DNA of 64,000 nt from Actinomadura alba. Its GTDB lineage: Bacteria > Actinomycetota > Actinomycetes > Streptosporangiales > Streptosporangiaceae. Under the pieces are notes generated by a model that was given only the letters and a program-made list of their open reading frames with translations, did not search any database and was not told the DNA's origin. This document shows positions 24,719-33,570 of this stretch, piece by piece. Every line of letters starts with the position of its first letter. Position 1 is the stretch's first letter. The translations under genes and the position numbers were made by a program. The stretch spans positions 124,001-188,000 of the forward strand of contig NZ_JABVEC010000015.1 in assembly GCF_014323705.1 (NCBI RefSeq), in the 5' to 3' direction.

Positions 24719-24770
24719 GCGAACAACTGCATGATCACCGCGGGGGGAGAGCCCTCATGCGGTTGTTCGC
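24719..24770. terminator. bidirectional terminator between convergent sialidase and GntR genes
   Basis: 16-bp arms at 24719-24734 and 24755-24770 with one mismatch (a G-U pair in one RNA sense) and a 20-nt loop. It sits between the two convergent stop codons. Confidence 0.75.
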
Positions 24771-24785
24771 GCCCGGTGGTACGGC

Positions 24786-25577
24786 TCAGTTCGGGCCCAG
24801 GCGGGCGAGCCGCGAGCGTACGCCGTCGAAGTGCGCGCGCATCGCCGTCACCGCTCCCGCCCGATCTCCGGTGATGACCGCCGTATAGATGTCGCGATGT
24901 TTGCGAGCGACGTCGGCCGGGGTCTCGTCGGGGGTGCCCAGATCGTCGCTGAGCTGATGGTAGACCTCCCAGAACGCGCCGAGGAGCTGGCCCACCAGGG
25001 GGTTTCCGAGCGGCTGGTACAGCACGTCGTGGAAGAGCCGGTCGGTCTCCGGGGAGACCGCCCCGACCAGCGCCTCGGCCTCCATGCGCTCGATGATCTC
25101 GCGGGCGGGGGCGAGGAGCGCGGCCATGTCGGCGTCCTCGTTCTGGTCGATCAGGCGCTGTACCAGCCCGTGCTCCAGGATCTCCCGGATCTCGATGAGG
25201 TGGCGGAGATGGTCCCGCTCGTCCTGCATCGCGATGCGGCTGTGGAAGGCCAGTTCGTCGACCAGGCCGCTCAGCGACATCCGGCCGACGAACATGCCGA
25301 AGCCGTGGCGGATGTCGACGATGCCGACGGCCTGGAGGACCTTGAGGGCCTCCCTGACGGAATTGCGGCCGATGCCCAGCTCTTCCATGAGCTCGGACTC
25401 GGTCGGCAGTGGATCTCCAGTCGTCAGGCCGCGCCGCAAGATGATGTCCTTGACCGCCTCCTGCACCTCGACCGCGCGGCTCAGCCGCCGACCTCGAGCG
25501 ACCGGACCGGATCCAGTGGCTACGGTGGGGCGCCTGTCGGAGTCGTTCACGGCGTTGTGACGATCATCGTGAAACAT
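24786..25577 (-). CDS. GntR-family (FadR subfamily) regulator, probable sialic acid repressor
   Basis: 263 residues from ATG 25577, which has AGGAG nine bases upstream. The in-frame ATG at 25586 abuts that same site and is unlikely. The winged helix (about residues 30-95) reads PLPTESELMEELGIGRNSVR followed by EALKVLQAVGIVDIRHGFGM. An all-helical FCD ligand-binding domain follows, with the metal-ligand pattern IEIREILEHGL, DRLFHDVLYQPL and RKHRDIYTAVITGD. FCD regulators of this type include E. coli NanR. Its place among sialidase, transporter and lyase genes that share one operator motif makes it the likely regulator of all three units and, through site 3, of itself. Confidence 0.9.
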   Translation of the reverse strand: MFHDDRHNAVNDSDRRPTVATGSGPVARGRRLSRAVEVQEAVKDIILRRGLTTGDPLPTESELMEELGIGRNSVREALKVLQAVGIVDIRHGFGMFVGRMSLSGLVDELAFHSRIAMQDERDHLRHLIEIREILEHGLVQRLIDQNEDADMAALLAPAREIIERMEAEALVGAVSPETDRLFHDVLYQPLGNPLVGQLLGAFWEVYHQLSDDLGTPDETPADVARKHRDIYTAVITGDRAGAVTAMRAHFDGVRSRLARLGPN

Positions 25578-25641
25578 GATGGACATCTCCTGGTCATTTG
25601 CTCTTGACCCGACACGGACTCGACCCTAGCCTCCACTCTAC

Positions 25642-25665
25642 TGGACATGGGATGTGGGACGTCCA
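25642..25665. promoter_or_regulatory. operator-like site 3 (GntR / transporter divergent promoter)
   Basis: Ends TGGAC and GTCCA form inverted arms around ATGGGATGTGGGACGT, which holds two tandem TGGGA[CT]GT half-sites as in site 1. It lies between the divergent regulator gene and the substrate-binding protein gene. Confidence 0.65.
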
Positions 25666-25722
25666 ATCTCCCACAGCGAAGAACTCCCCCCTGCCCGAAC
25701 CAGATCCTCTCCAGGAGGCACC

Positions 25723-27339
25723 GTGAGCGCCCCGATATCCCGGCCCGTCGTCAGCCGCCGCGACTTTCTGCGCTACAGCGGGACGGTGAGCGCCGCGGCG
25801 GCCATCACCGCCGCCCTCTCCGCCTGCAGTGGCCCCGCGTCGACCAGTTCGACCGGCGCCGGCGGGGACAAGGACCTCGTCACGGCCGTCATCGGATACG
25901 GCAACGACCAGAGCTGGGACCCGACCATGACGGCGTCGGCCTTCTCGATGGCCGGCATCAGCCACATCTATGAGGGTCTGGTGGACACCGACCCGATCAC
26001 CCGCGCCCCCTATCCGGCGCTGGCCACCGCTCTGCCGACCGACACCTCCGCGACAACGTGGAAGTTCAGCCTGCGCCCGGGCGCCAAGTGGCACGACGGG
26101 CAGCCGGTCACCGTCGACGACGTGCTGTTCACCTTCGAGCGGATCCTCGACCCGGAGGCCCTGCTGGCCTACTCCTTCTTCGGGAGCTGGCTGAAGGAGG
26201 CGCGCAAGGTCGATGACACCAGCGTCGAGCTGGTCCTCAAGTTCCCGTTCCCGGACGCGCTCCCGCGACTGGGCATCGCGAAGATCCTGCCGAAGCACGT
26301 CTTCGGCGTCCCGGGCGGCTGGGACGCGGCCAAGGGCGGCAAGGCCGTCGGTTCCGGTCCCTACAAGATGACCGCGCACAACCCGAAGTCCAACACGACC
26401 TTCGAGGCTTTCGCGGACTACAACGGCCCCCGCAAGCCCACCATCAAGAAGATGAACTGGCTGTCCATCGTGGACGCCTCCGCCCGGGTCGCGAAGATCT
26501 CCGGCTCCAGCGCAGAGGCCCAGATCGCCGACAACGTCCCGTACGCCAACATCGACCAGCTGCGCAAGTCCGGGCTGACCGTCGAGGGCGGCAAGGGCAT
26601 GAACCACATGTTCCTGATGTTCAACACCGGACTGAAGCCCTTCAACGACGTACGGGTCCGCCAGGCGCTGCTCTACGCGATCGACACCCAGAAAATGATC
26701 GACGTGGCGCTCAAGGGGCACGGAACCCCGGCCACCAGCTTCCTCAACCAGGAGAACCCGGCCTACGCCAAGGCGAAGACCGTCTACGCCTACAACCCGG
26801 AGAAGGCGAAGGCGCTGCTCAAGGAGGCCGGCGTCAGCAATCTGTCGATCACGCTGATGGCGGTCAACGTCAGCTGGATCGCCGACTGCCTGCCCACGAT
26901 CGCGAACTCTTGGCAGGCGATCGGCGTCAAGACCGTCCTGGAGCCGCAGGACACCGCCGCGCTGTTCACCAAGATGGACCAGTCGCAGTCCTACCAGGTG
27001 GTCGCGGCGGCCTCGAACCCGAACCAGTTCAGTCTCGACCCTGACCTGATCCTGCGCTATAACTACACGTCCGGCGGCACCTGGATGGCGTACAGCAAGT
27101 GGGACTCCAGCGCTGACGCCAAGGCCCTCTTCGCGAAGATGGACAAGGCCTCAGAGGAGGCCGATCCCGCCAAGAAGGTCAAGCTCATCCGCGAGTACAT
27201 CGACATCATCGCCGAGCAGGCCGTGCTCTACCCGGTCGTGCACACCGAGCTGATGACCGCCTGGGACCCGAAGAAGCTCACCGGAATCCGCGCGCAGGCC
27301 TACCCCGCCTTCAACCTCCTGCAGGCCAAGCGCATGTGA
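25723..27339 (+). CDS. Dpp/Opp-type (family 5) substrate-binding lipoprotein
   Basis: 538 residues from GTG 25723, with AGGAGG four bases upstream. The N-terminus has a twin-arginine-like SRRDFLRYSG followed by a lipobox LSACS, so it is an exported lipoprotein. The body shows family-5 binding protein signatures: LRPGAKWHDGQPVTVDDVLF, RVRQALLYAIDTQKMIDVAL and NPEKAKALLKEAG. The family binds peptides, nickel or oligosaccharides. Here, next to sialidases and a Neu5Ac-lyase-like gene, sialic acid or a sialylated oligosaccharide is the likely ligand. A Dpp-family sialic acid importer is known (SatABCD of Haemophilus ducreyi). Confidence 0.9.
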   Translation: MSAPISRPVVSRRDFLRYSGTVSAAAAITAALSACSGPASTSSTGAGGDKDLVTAVIGYGNDQSWDPTMTASAFSMAGISHIYEGLVDTDPITRAPYPALATALPTDTSATTWKFSLRPGAKWHDGQPVTVDDVLFTFERILDPEALLAYSFFGSWLKEARKVDDTSVELVLKFPFPDALPRLGIAKILPKHVFGVPGGWDAAKGGKAVGSGPYKMTAHNPKSNTTFEAFADYNGPRKPTIKKMNWLSIVDASARVAKISGSSAEAQIADNVPYANIDQLRKSGLTVEGGKGMNHMFLMFNTGLKPFNDVRVRQALLYAIDTQKMIDVALKGHGTPATSFLNQENPAYAKAKTVYAYNPEKAKALLKEAGVSNLSITLMAVNVSWIADCLPTIANSWQAIGVKTVLEPQDTAALFTKMDQSQSYQVVAAASNPNQFSLDPDLILRYNYTSGGTWMAYSKWDSSADAKALFAKMDKASEEADPAKKVKLIREYIDIIAEQAVLYPVVHTELMTAWDPKKLTGIRAQAYPAFNLLQAKRM

Positions 27340-27417
27340 TCCACGCTCGCGGCGCCAGGCCACGACCTGGCGCCGCTCCGGCCCATCTCTGGACCCGACT
27401 CACCCAGGAGGCACCCC

Positions 27418-28377
27418 GTGGCAGCGATCGCCAGAATGCTGGTGCGCCGTGTACTCATCCTGATCCCGCTGTTGCTGGGCGTCATTCTGCTCGTCTTCAT
27501 CGTCATGCGGTTCTCCGACAACAAGCCGGAGTACGCCTACTTCCAGGGCGCCAATCCGACCCGGGAGCAGATCCGCCAGTTCCAGTTGGAGAACGGCCTG
27601 CTCGATCCGCTCCCCTTGCGCTACGCGCACTTCGTCGGCGATCTGCTCCATGGTGACATGGGCACCAGCGTGCTCACCAAGGCGCCCGTGCTCGACTCGG
27701 TGCTCACCGCGATGCCGCTGACGCTGCAGCTGACCCTGTTCGGCGTGATCATCGCCGTGGTGCTGGGCCTCATCTTCGGCGTCACCGCGGCGATCTTCCG
27801 GGATCGCTGGCCGGATCAGCTGATCCGGATGGTGTCGCTGATCGGCGTCGCGGCGCCCGCGTTCTGGATCGCGCTGTTGATGATCCAGTGGCTGGCGGTC
27901 GGCCGCGGCTGGTTCCCGACCAGCGGCTACATCAACCCTGCGGACTCTCTCAGCGGCTGGCTCCGATCGCTGACGCTGCCGGCGCTGTCGCTGTCACTGC
28001 CCGTCGCCGCCTATCTCACCCGGATCATCCGTACTTCGATGGTCGAGGAGCTCGACAAGGACTACGTGCGCACCGCGATCGGCAGCGGCCTGCCGCCGAT
28101 CGTCGTGGTAGGGCGCAACGTGCTGCGCAACGCGCTGATCAACCCACTGACCGTGCTGGGCCTGCGGGTCGGCTATCTGCTCGGCGGCGCGGTGGTCATC
28201 GAGACCATCTACTCGCTGCCCGGCATGGGCCAGCTCATGATCAACGCGGTGCGCGACGGCGATCCCGCCGTTGTCCAGGGCGTGGTGCTCACCATCGCGA
28301 CCGGCTTCGTCGTGGTGAACCTCGTCGTGGACATCCTCTATCTGCTGGTCAACCCCCGACTCAGGAGCGCCGCGTGA
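27418..28377 (+). CDS. Dpp-type ABC transporter permease 1 (DppB-like)
   Basis: 319 residues, GTG start with AGGAGG upstream in the same sequence context as the binding-protein gene. DppB features: N-terminal membrane helix LILIPLLLGVILLVFIVMRF, a periplasmic segment NPTREQIRQFQLENGLLDPL, and the cytoplasmic EAA-like loop KDYVRTAIGSGLPPIVVVGR. Five further hydrophobic segments end in FVVVNLVVDILYLLVNPRLR, the canonical DppB C-terminus. It overlaps the next gene (TGATG). It pairs with the fused permease-ATPase. Confidence 0.93.
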   Translation: MAAIARMLVRRVLILIPLLLGVILLVFIVMRFSDNKPEYAYFQGANPTREQIRQFQLENGLLDPLPLRYAHFVGDLLHGDMGTSVLTKAPVLDSVLTAMPLTLQLTLFGVIIAVVLGLIFGVTAAIFRDRWPDQLIRMVSLIGVAAPAFWIALLMIQWLAVGRGWFPTSGYINPADSLSGWLRSLTLPALSLSLPVAAYLTRIIRTSMVEELDKDYVRTAIGSGLPPIVVVGRNVLRNALINPLTVLGLRVGYLLGGAVVIETIYSLPGMGQLMINAVRDGDPAVVQGVVLTIATGFVVVNLVVDILYLLVNPRLRSAA

Positions 28378-30368
28378 TGCGTAGCGGACTCACGCAGAGA
28401 CTGTCCCAGGCGGGCATCGGCTTCCGGCGGCTCGGCCCGTCCTCGTGGGTCGCGCTGGGCGTCGTGGTGGCGATCGTCCTCGCCGCCGTCTTCGCCTCGG
28501 TGCTGGCTCCGCACTCCCCGTATGTGCAGGAGGCTGCGGGGGGCGGGCCCAGTTCGTCCCACTGGATGGGCCTGGACAGCGGCAACCGCGACATCTTCAC
28601 CCGGCTGCTCTACGGCGCGCGGTGGTCGCTGATCATCGGCCTCGGTGCGACGGCGATCGCGCTCCTGGTCGGCGCTCTGTTCGGTGCCGTCGCCGCGACC
28701 TCCCGCAAGTCGGTCGACGAGGCGATCATGCGCACCCTCGACGTCATCATGGCGTTCCCGGGGATCGCGCTCGCCGCGGTGCTGGTCGCGGTCTTCGGGG
28801 GCAGCATCCCCGTGCTGGTGCTGGCGATCGCCTTCCTCTACATGCCGTCCTTCGCCCGGGTGGTACGGGCGAACGTGCTCGCGCAGTACGGAGAGGACTA
28901 CGTGGCGGCCGAGCGGGTGATCGGGGCGCGCGCGCCGCACATCCTGGTCAAGCACGTCGCGATCAACTGCGCCGCGCCGGTCCTGGTGTTCTGCACGGTG
29001 ATGGTCGCCGACGCGATCGTCTTCGAGGCGTCGCTGTCGTTCATCGGCGCGGGCGTCCGCCCGCCGGACCCCTCCTGGGGCAGCGTGATCGCCGACGGCC
29101 GCAACATGGTGCTGCTGGGCGGCTGGTGGGCCACCGTCTTCCCCGGGCTGCTGATCTTGATCACGGTGCTCTCGCTCAACATCTTCGCCGAGGGGATCTC
29201 CGACGCCTGGGCCGCTCCGGCGCAGCGGACGGACACCGCCAAGAAGGCGGTCGACGCCGACGCCCTCGAGCGGGCGACTCCCGGCTCTGGCGAGATCGTC
29301 GAGTTGACCGGCCTCACCGAGGCCGCGGGGCGCCTGGCCGAGCGGGCCCGGCCGCTGCCGCAGGGCGAGCCGATCCTGCAGGTGGAGAACCTCGCCATCG
29401 GCTTCGCGGAGCACCACAACGGCGTGGACGTCGTCGACGGGATCTCCTTCGAGGTCCGGCCCGGGGAGGTGCTCGGCCTCGTTGGCGAGTCCGGCTGTGG
29501 CAAGTCGCTGACCGCCCTGACCATCATGGGCCTGCAGCCACGTGGGGCGCGTGTACGCGGCCAGATCCGTTTCGACCACAAGGACCTGCTGGCCCTCAGC
29601 CCGTCCGCGCGGCGGCGGCTGCTCGGCCACGACATGGCGATGATCTACCAGGACGCGCTGTCGTCGCTCAACCCCGCCATGACGATCAAGGCCCAGCTCA
29701 AGCAGGTGGTCCGGCGCGGGGGCCGACGTACTCCGGTCGAACTGCTGGAGCTGGTCGGCCTCGACCCCGCGCGTACTCTGTCGTCCTATCCGCACGAACT
29801 GTCCGGGGGACAGCGGCAGCGGGTGCTGATCGCGATGGCCCTGTCCCGCGACCCCAAGCTGATCGTGGCGGACGAGCCGACGACGGCGTTGGACGTGACC
29901 GTGCAGGCGCAGGTGATCCAGTTGCTGCTGCGGCTGCGTGCGGAGCTGGACTTCGCGCTGATTCTCGTCTCGCACGACCTGGCCCTGGTCGCGGACGTGA
30001 CCGACCGGGTCGCGGTGATGTACGGAGGCCAGATCGTCGAGACCGGCGTGACCGCCACCCTGGTCGGCGAGCCCGCGCACCACTACGCGCGCGGCCTGCT
30101 GGGCTCGGTGCTGTCGCTGGAGTCCGGCGCGGAGCGCCTCACCCAGATCCGTGGCGTGGTGCCCTCCCCGGCCGACTTCCCGAGCGGCTGCCGCTTCGCC
30201 GACCGGTGCCCGATGGTGACGGAGATCTGCCGGACGGAGACGCCTCGCCTGGAAGGCCGGGGGCGCCACCATTCGGTGGCCTGTCACCATCCGGCGCTCG
30301 ACGTCTCGGCCCCCACATCCGCCGCCGGCGCGGGTTCCGCGCCGGCCGATTCCGCGGAGGCACGATGA
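28377..30368 (+). CDS. fused Dpp-type permease 2 and ATP-binding protein (DppC-DppD fusion)
   Basis: 663 residues from ATG 28377, which overlaps the previous stop. Residues 1-280 are a DppC permease (GLDSGNRDIFTRLLYGARWS, the EAA loop EDYVAAERVIGARAPHILVK, and LSFIGAGVRPPDPSWG). After a linker comes a complete ATPase: Walker A GESGCGKS near 370, signature LSGGQRQR near 476, LIVADEPTTALDVTVQAQV, and a C-terminal oligopeptide-transporter cysteine motif (CRFADRCPMVTEIC). The fusion is a recognised actinobacterial arrangement and there is no internal start with a ribosome-binding site. It joins with DppB and DppF. Confidence 0.92.
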   Translation: MRSGLTQRLSQAGIGFRRLGPSSWVALGVVVAIVLAAVFASVLAPHSPYVQEAAGGGPSSSHWMGLDSGNRDIFTRLLYGARWSLIIGLGATAIALLVGALFGAVAATSRKSVDEAIMRTLDVIMAFPGIALAAVLVAVFGGSIPVLVLAIAFLYMPSFARVVRANVLAQYGEDYVAAERVIGARAPHILVKHVAINCAAPVLVFCTVMVADAIVFEASLSFIGAGVRPPDPSWGSVIADGRNMVLLGGWWATVFPGLLILITVLSLNIFAEGISDAWAAPAQRTDTAKKAVDADALERATPGSGEIVELTGLTEAAGRLAERARPLPQGEPILQVENLAIGFAEHHNGVDVVDGISFEVRPGEVLGLVGESGCGKSLTALTIMGLQPRGARVRGQIRFDHKDLLALSPSARRRLLGHDMAMIYQDALSSLNPAMTIKAQLKQVVRRGGRRTPVELLELVGLDPARTLSSYPHELSGGQRQRVLIAMALSRDPKLIVADEPTTALDVTVQAQVIQLLLRLRAELDFALILVSHDLALVADVTDRVAVMYGGQIVETGVTATLVGEPAHHYARGLLGSVLSLESGAERLTQIRGVVPSPADFPSGCRFADRCPMVTEICRTETPRLEGRGRHHSVACHHPALDVSAPTSAAGAGSAPADSAEAR

Positions 30369-31390
30369 CCGCGCAGGCCGCCCAGAACCTCGCCGAACTC
30401 GCCGGCGTCCATGTGGTGCACAAGGCGCGCTCCGGCGGCCTCTTCACCCGGGACCGCGTCTACGCGCTCACAGGTGCGGATCTGAGCATCGGCTCGGGGG
30501 AGACCGTCGGAGTCGTGGGGGAGTCCGGCTGCGGCAAATCCACACTCGCGAAGGTCCTGGTCGGGCTGCAGAAACCCACCTCGGGCACGGTCTCCTTCGG
30601 CGGTCAGGACATCTGGTCGATGTCGAACTCCGCGCGCCGGAGGGCGATCGGGTCGAGCACCGGCATGGTCTTCCAGGATCCGTCCACGGCGCTCAACCGC
30701 CGTCTGCCCATCCGGCAGGTGCTGCGCGACCCGCTCGACGTGCACGCTGTCGGCACCGTGCGCGAGCGCGAGGAGCGCGTCCGCGAGCTGCTCGGTCTCG
30801 TGGGGCTTCCCGCGAGCGTGGCCGACCTGCTGCCCGGCCAGGTCTCCGGCGGCCAGCGCCAGCGCGTCGCGATCGGCCGGGCGCTGGCGCTGCGACCGAG
30901 GCTGCTGATCGCCGACGAGCCGACGAGCGCGCTGGACGTCTCCGTCCGTGCGCAGATCCTCAACCTGCTGCTCGACCTGAAGGAGCAGCTCGGTCTCGCC
31001 ATGGTGTTCGTCTCGCACGACATCCAGACCGTACGCCGGATGAGCGACCGGGTCGTGACGATGTACCTCGGGCGGATCGTGGAGCAGACCCAGGCCGAGG
31101 CGGTGCCCGCCCGGGCCCGTCACCCGTACACCCGCGCGCTCTTCTCGGCCACGCCCGGCCTGCTCTCCCCGGTCGATCCGATCCCGCTCACGGGGCCGGT
31201 GCCGTCCGCGACCCGGCCGCCGAGCGGCTGCCCCTTCCGCACGCGGTGCTGGAAGGCCGACGACCTCTGCGCCGAAGAGATGCCGGCGGCGCGGAGCGAG
31301 GGCGAAGACCACCTTTTCCGATGCCATCACCCGGTCCTCGACGGTGTTACCGACGTCGAACTGATCAGCCAAGCTCAGGAGCGTCAATGA
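30365..31390 (+). CDS. Dpp-type ABC transporter ATP-binding protein (DppF-like)
   Basis: 341 residues from ATG 30365, overlapping the previous stop (ATGA). Walker A GESGCGKS, the Q-loop MVFQDPSTALNRR, signature VSGGQRQRVAIGRALALRPR, Walker B LLIADEPTSALDVSVRAQIL and the C-terminal oligopeptide-type cysteine cluster (CPFRTRCWKADDLC) are all present. It is the second ATPase of the importer. The 4-nt overlap with the lyase gene downstream couples import to catabolism. Confidence 0.93.
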   Translation: MTAQAAQNLAELAGVHVVHKARSGGLFTRDRVYALTGADLSIGSGETVGVVGESGCGKSTLAKVLVGLQKPTSGTVSFGGQDIWSMSNSARRRAIGSSTGMVFQDPSTALNRRLPIRQVLRDPLDVHAVGTVREREERVRELLGLVGLPASVADLLPGQVSGGQRQRVAIGRALALRPRLLIADEPTSALDVSVRAQILNLLLDLKEQLGLAMVFVSHDIQTVRRMSDRVVTMYLGRIVEQTQAEAVPARARHPYTRALFSATPGLLSPVDPIPLTGPVPSATRPPSGCPFRTRCWKADDLCAEEMPAARSEGEDHLFRCHHPVLDGVTDVELISQAQERQ

Positions 31391-32316
31391 CCAGCACCAC
31401 CGCGATGTCCGGCGTCATCCCCCCGGTGTGCACACCTCTCACCCCCGAGTTCGAGGTCGACACCGCTTCACTGACGCGGCTGCTGGATCATCTGCTGGAC
31501 GGTGGGGTCGACGGGCTGTTCATCCTCGGCTCCTCGTCAGAGGTGGCCTTCCTGCCCGACGCGCACCGCAAGGTCGTGCTTGACACCGTGCTCGGTCACG
31601 TCGCCGGACAGGTCCCGGTGCTGGCCGGCGTGATCGACATGACCGCGCCGCGGGTGCTCGACCATGTGCGGGTGGCGGTCGAGGCCGGAGCCGACGGCAT
31701 CGTCGCCACCGCGCCCTTCTACACGCGCACCCATCCCACCGAGATCGCGATCCACTTCCGTACGATCGCGGCGCAGGCGGGAATCCCGTTGTACGCCTAC
31801 GACCTGCCGGTCTCCGTGCACAACAAGCTGGGCGCCGACCTGCTGCTGGAGCTGGCCGCCGAGGGAGTGCTCGCCGGGCTCAAGGACTCGAGCGGCGACG
31901 AGGCCGGGTTCCGCGAGGTGATCCTCGGCCGCCGCGACCGCGACCTCCCGTCGTTCTCCGTGCTGACCGGCTCGGAGCTGACCGTCGACTCCGCACTGTG
32001 GATGGGCGCCGACGGCGTCGTGCCAGGGCTGGGCAATGTGGACCCGCACGGCTATGTGCGGCTGTTCCGCGCGGCGTTGAAGGGAGACTGGGCGGCCGCT
32101 CGGACGGAGCAGGAACGGCTGCTCCGGCTGTTCGGCCTCGTGCACGTCGGCGGGCCGCACATGGGCCGCGGCTCCTCGGCGCTGGGCGCGTTCAAGGCGG
32201 CGCTCCACCTGCGCGGCATCATCGACCACCCGACGACCGCGCTGCCGCAGATTCCGCTCGACGCGGATGAGATCGCCCGGGTCGGCGAATACCTGGCCGA
32301 CGCGGCCCTGGTCTGA
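31387..32316 (+). CDS. DapA/NanA-family aldolase, probable N-acetylneuraminate lyase
   Basis: 309 residues from ATG 31387 (ATGA overlap). Class I aldolase of the dihydrodipicolinate synthase family. The Schiff-base Lys is K166 in GLKDSSGDE, the catalytic Tyr is Y138 in LYAYDLP, and the carboxylate-binding loop is GSSSE, close to the GSTGE of NanA. Family members include DHDPS, N-acetylneuraminate lyase and KDG aldolase. Operon context with two sialidases and a sugar-type importer favours cleavage of Neu5Ac to ManNAc and pyruvate. No nanE/nanK/nagA-like genes lie in this window, so later steps would be encoded elsewhere. Confidence 0.85.
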   Translation: MTSTTAMSGVIPPVCTPLTPEFEVDTASLTRLLDHLLDGGVDGLFILGSSSEVAFLPDAHRKVVLDTVLGHVAGQVPVLAGVIDMTAPRVLDHVRVAVEAGADGIVATAPFYTRTHPTEIAIHFRTIAAQAGIPLYAYDLPVSVHNKLGADLLLELAAEGVLAGLKDSSGDEAGFREVILGRRDRDLPSFSVLTGSELTVDSALWMGADGVVPGLGNVDPHGYVRLFRAALKGDWAAARTEQERLLRLFGLVHVGGPHMGRGSSALGAFKAALHLRGIIDHPTTALPQIPLDADEIARVGEYLADAALV

Positions 32317-32451
32317 GCAGCGCCTTCGCCGTCGCATCGGACGCGGTGAACAGGTGGGCGGACCACGTGGACGGTGACGTTCGCTGGATGTTTCCCGAAG
32401 TGGTACCGGACGGCGGTCGGGTGGTCGCGTAGCGGCGTCACGCTCGCGGCC

Positions 32452-33570
32452 GTGAAGGTAGCCATCGTCACCGAGTCCTTCCTGCCTCGAATGAACGGGG
32501 TGACCAACTCGGTCTGCCGCGTGCTGGAGCATCTCTCCGGCCGCGGACACGAGGTACTGGTCGTCGCCCCCGGACCCGGCCCGGGCGACCACGCCGGTCA
32601 CCCGGTGCGGTCCACCCCGGGAGTGGTCCTGCCGTTCTACCGTTCGTTCGTCGTCGGCCTGCCCACACGCCAGGTGTCGTCGGTGCTGCGCGATTTCGGA
32701 CCCGACGTCGTTCATCTCGCCTCTCCGCTGATGCTGGGCGCCTCCGGCATCGCGGCCGCCCGCCGGTTGGACGTGCCGACCGTCGCGGTGTTCCAGACCG
32801 ACCTGGCCGGTTTCGCCGCACGCTACGGCCTGCGCGGCGTCGATCCGGTCGTGTGGGCTTGGCTGCGGCACATCCACGAGAAGGCCGACCGTACGCTCGT
32901 GCCGTCGTCGCCCACGCTGGAGGAGCTGCGGCGGCGCGCCTTCCCACGGCTGAGGTTGTGGGCCCGCGGCGTGGACGACCAGCGATTCCACCCGCGGCAC
33001 CGGTCGGCCGAGCTGCGAGCCCGGCTGGCCCCGGGCGGCGAGGTGCTGGTGGGCTATGTCGGCCGGCTGGCGGCCGAGAAGCGCCCGTGGATGCTCTCCC
33101 ACCTGACCGGGCTGCCCGGGGTGCGGCTCGTCGTCGTCGGGGACGGCCCGGCCGAGCGGCGGCTGCGCAGATCCCTGCCCGACGCGGTCTTCACCGGATT
33201 CCGCACCGGGAGCGAGTTGTCGGAGCTCGTCGCGTCGCTCGACGTCTTCGTCCACACGGGCGCGGACGAGACGTTCTGCCAGGCGGTGCAGGAGGGGCTG
33301 GCGGCGGGGGTGCCCGTCGTGGCGCCCGCCGCGGGCGGACCGCTCGACCTGGTCCGGCCCGGTCACAACGGCCTGCTCTACCCGCCGAACGACCCGGCCG
33401 CACTGCGCGCCGCCGTGGCGACCCTGGTCGCCGACCCGGCGCTACGGAGACAGATGGGCGACAACGCGCGCTCGTCGGTCCACGGACGCGACTGGAGCAC
33501 GATCTGCGACGAGCTGATCGGCCACTATGACGAGGTCCGCCATGGCACGTCCACGCGGTGGGCGGCATGA
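32452..33570 (+). CDS. GT4 glycosyltransferase (GDP-mannose alpha-mannosyltransferase-like)
   Basis: 372 residues from GTG 32452. The frame is open upstream but the N-terminus VKVAIVTESFLPRMNGVTNS is the exact family start. The nucleotide-sugar-binding half carries GYVGRLAAEKRPWML and the EX7E-like segment DETFCQAVQEGLAAGVPVVA. It resembles actinobacterial MgtA/PimB-type mannosyltransferases that build phosphatidylinositol mannosides or glycolipids at the membrane. Donor and acceptor cannot be fixed by eye. First gene of a coupled three-gene unit. Confidence 0.85.
   Translation: MKVAIVTESFLPRMNGVTNSVCRVLEHLSGRGHEVLVVAPGPGPGDHAGHPVRSTPGVVLPFYRSFVVGLPTRQVSSVLRDFGPDVVHLASPLMLGASGIAAARRLDVPTVAVFQTDLAGFAARYGLRGVDPVVWAWLRHIHEKADRTLVPSSPTLEELRRRAFPRLRLWARGVDDQRFHPRHRSAELRARLAPGGEVLVGYVGRLAAEKRPWMLSHLTGLPGVRLVVVGDGPAERRLRRSLPDAVFTGFRTGSELSELVASLDVFVHTGADETFCQAVQEGLAAGVPVVAPAAGGPLDLVRPGHNGLLYPPNDPAALRAAVATLVADPALRRQMGDNARSSVHGRDWSTICDELIGHYDEVRHGTSTRWAA

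Noticed and set aside
28377..30368. Separate dppC and dppD genes
   Set aside because: The frame is continuous through both domains, and no internal start with a ribosome-binding site was found between them.
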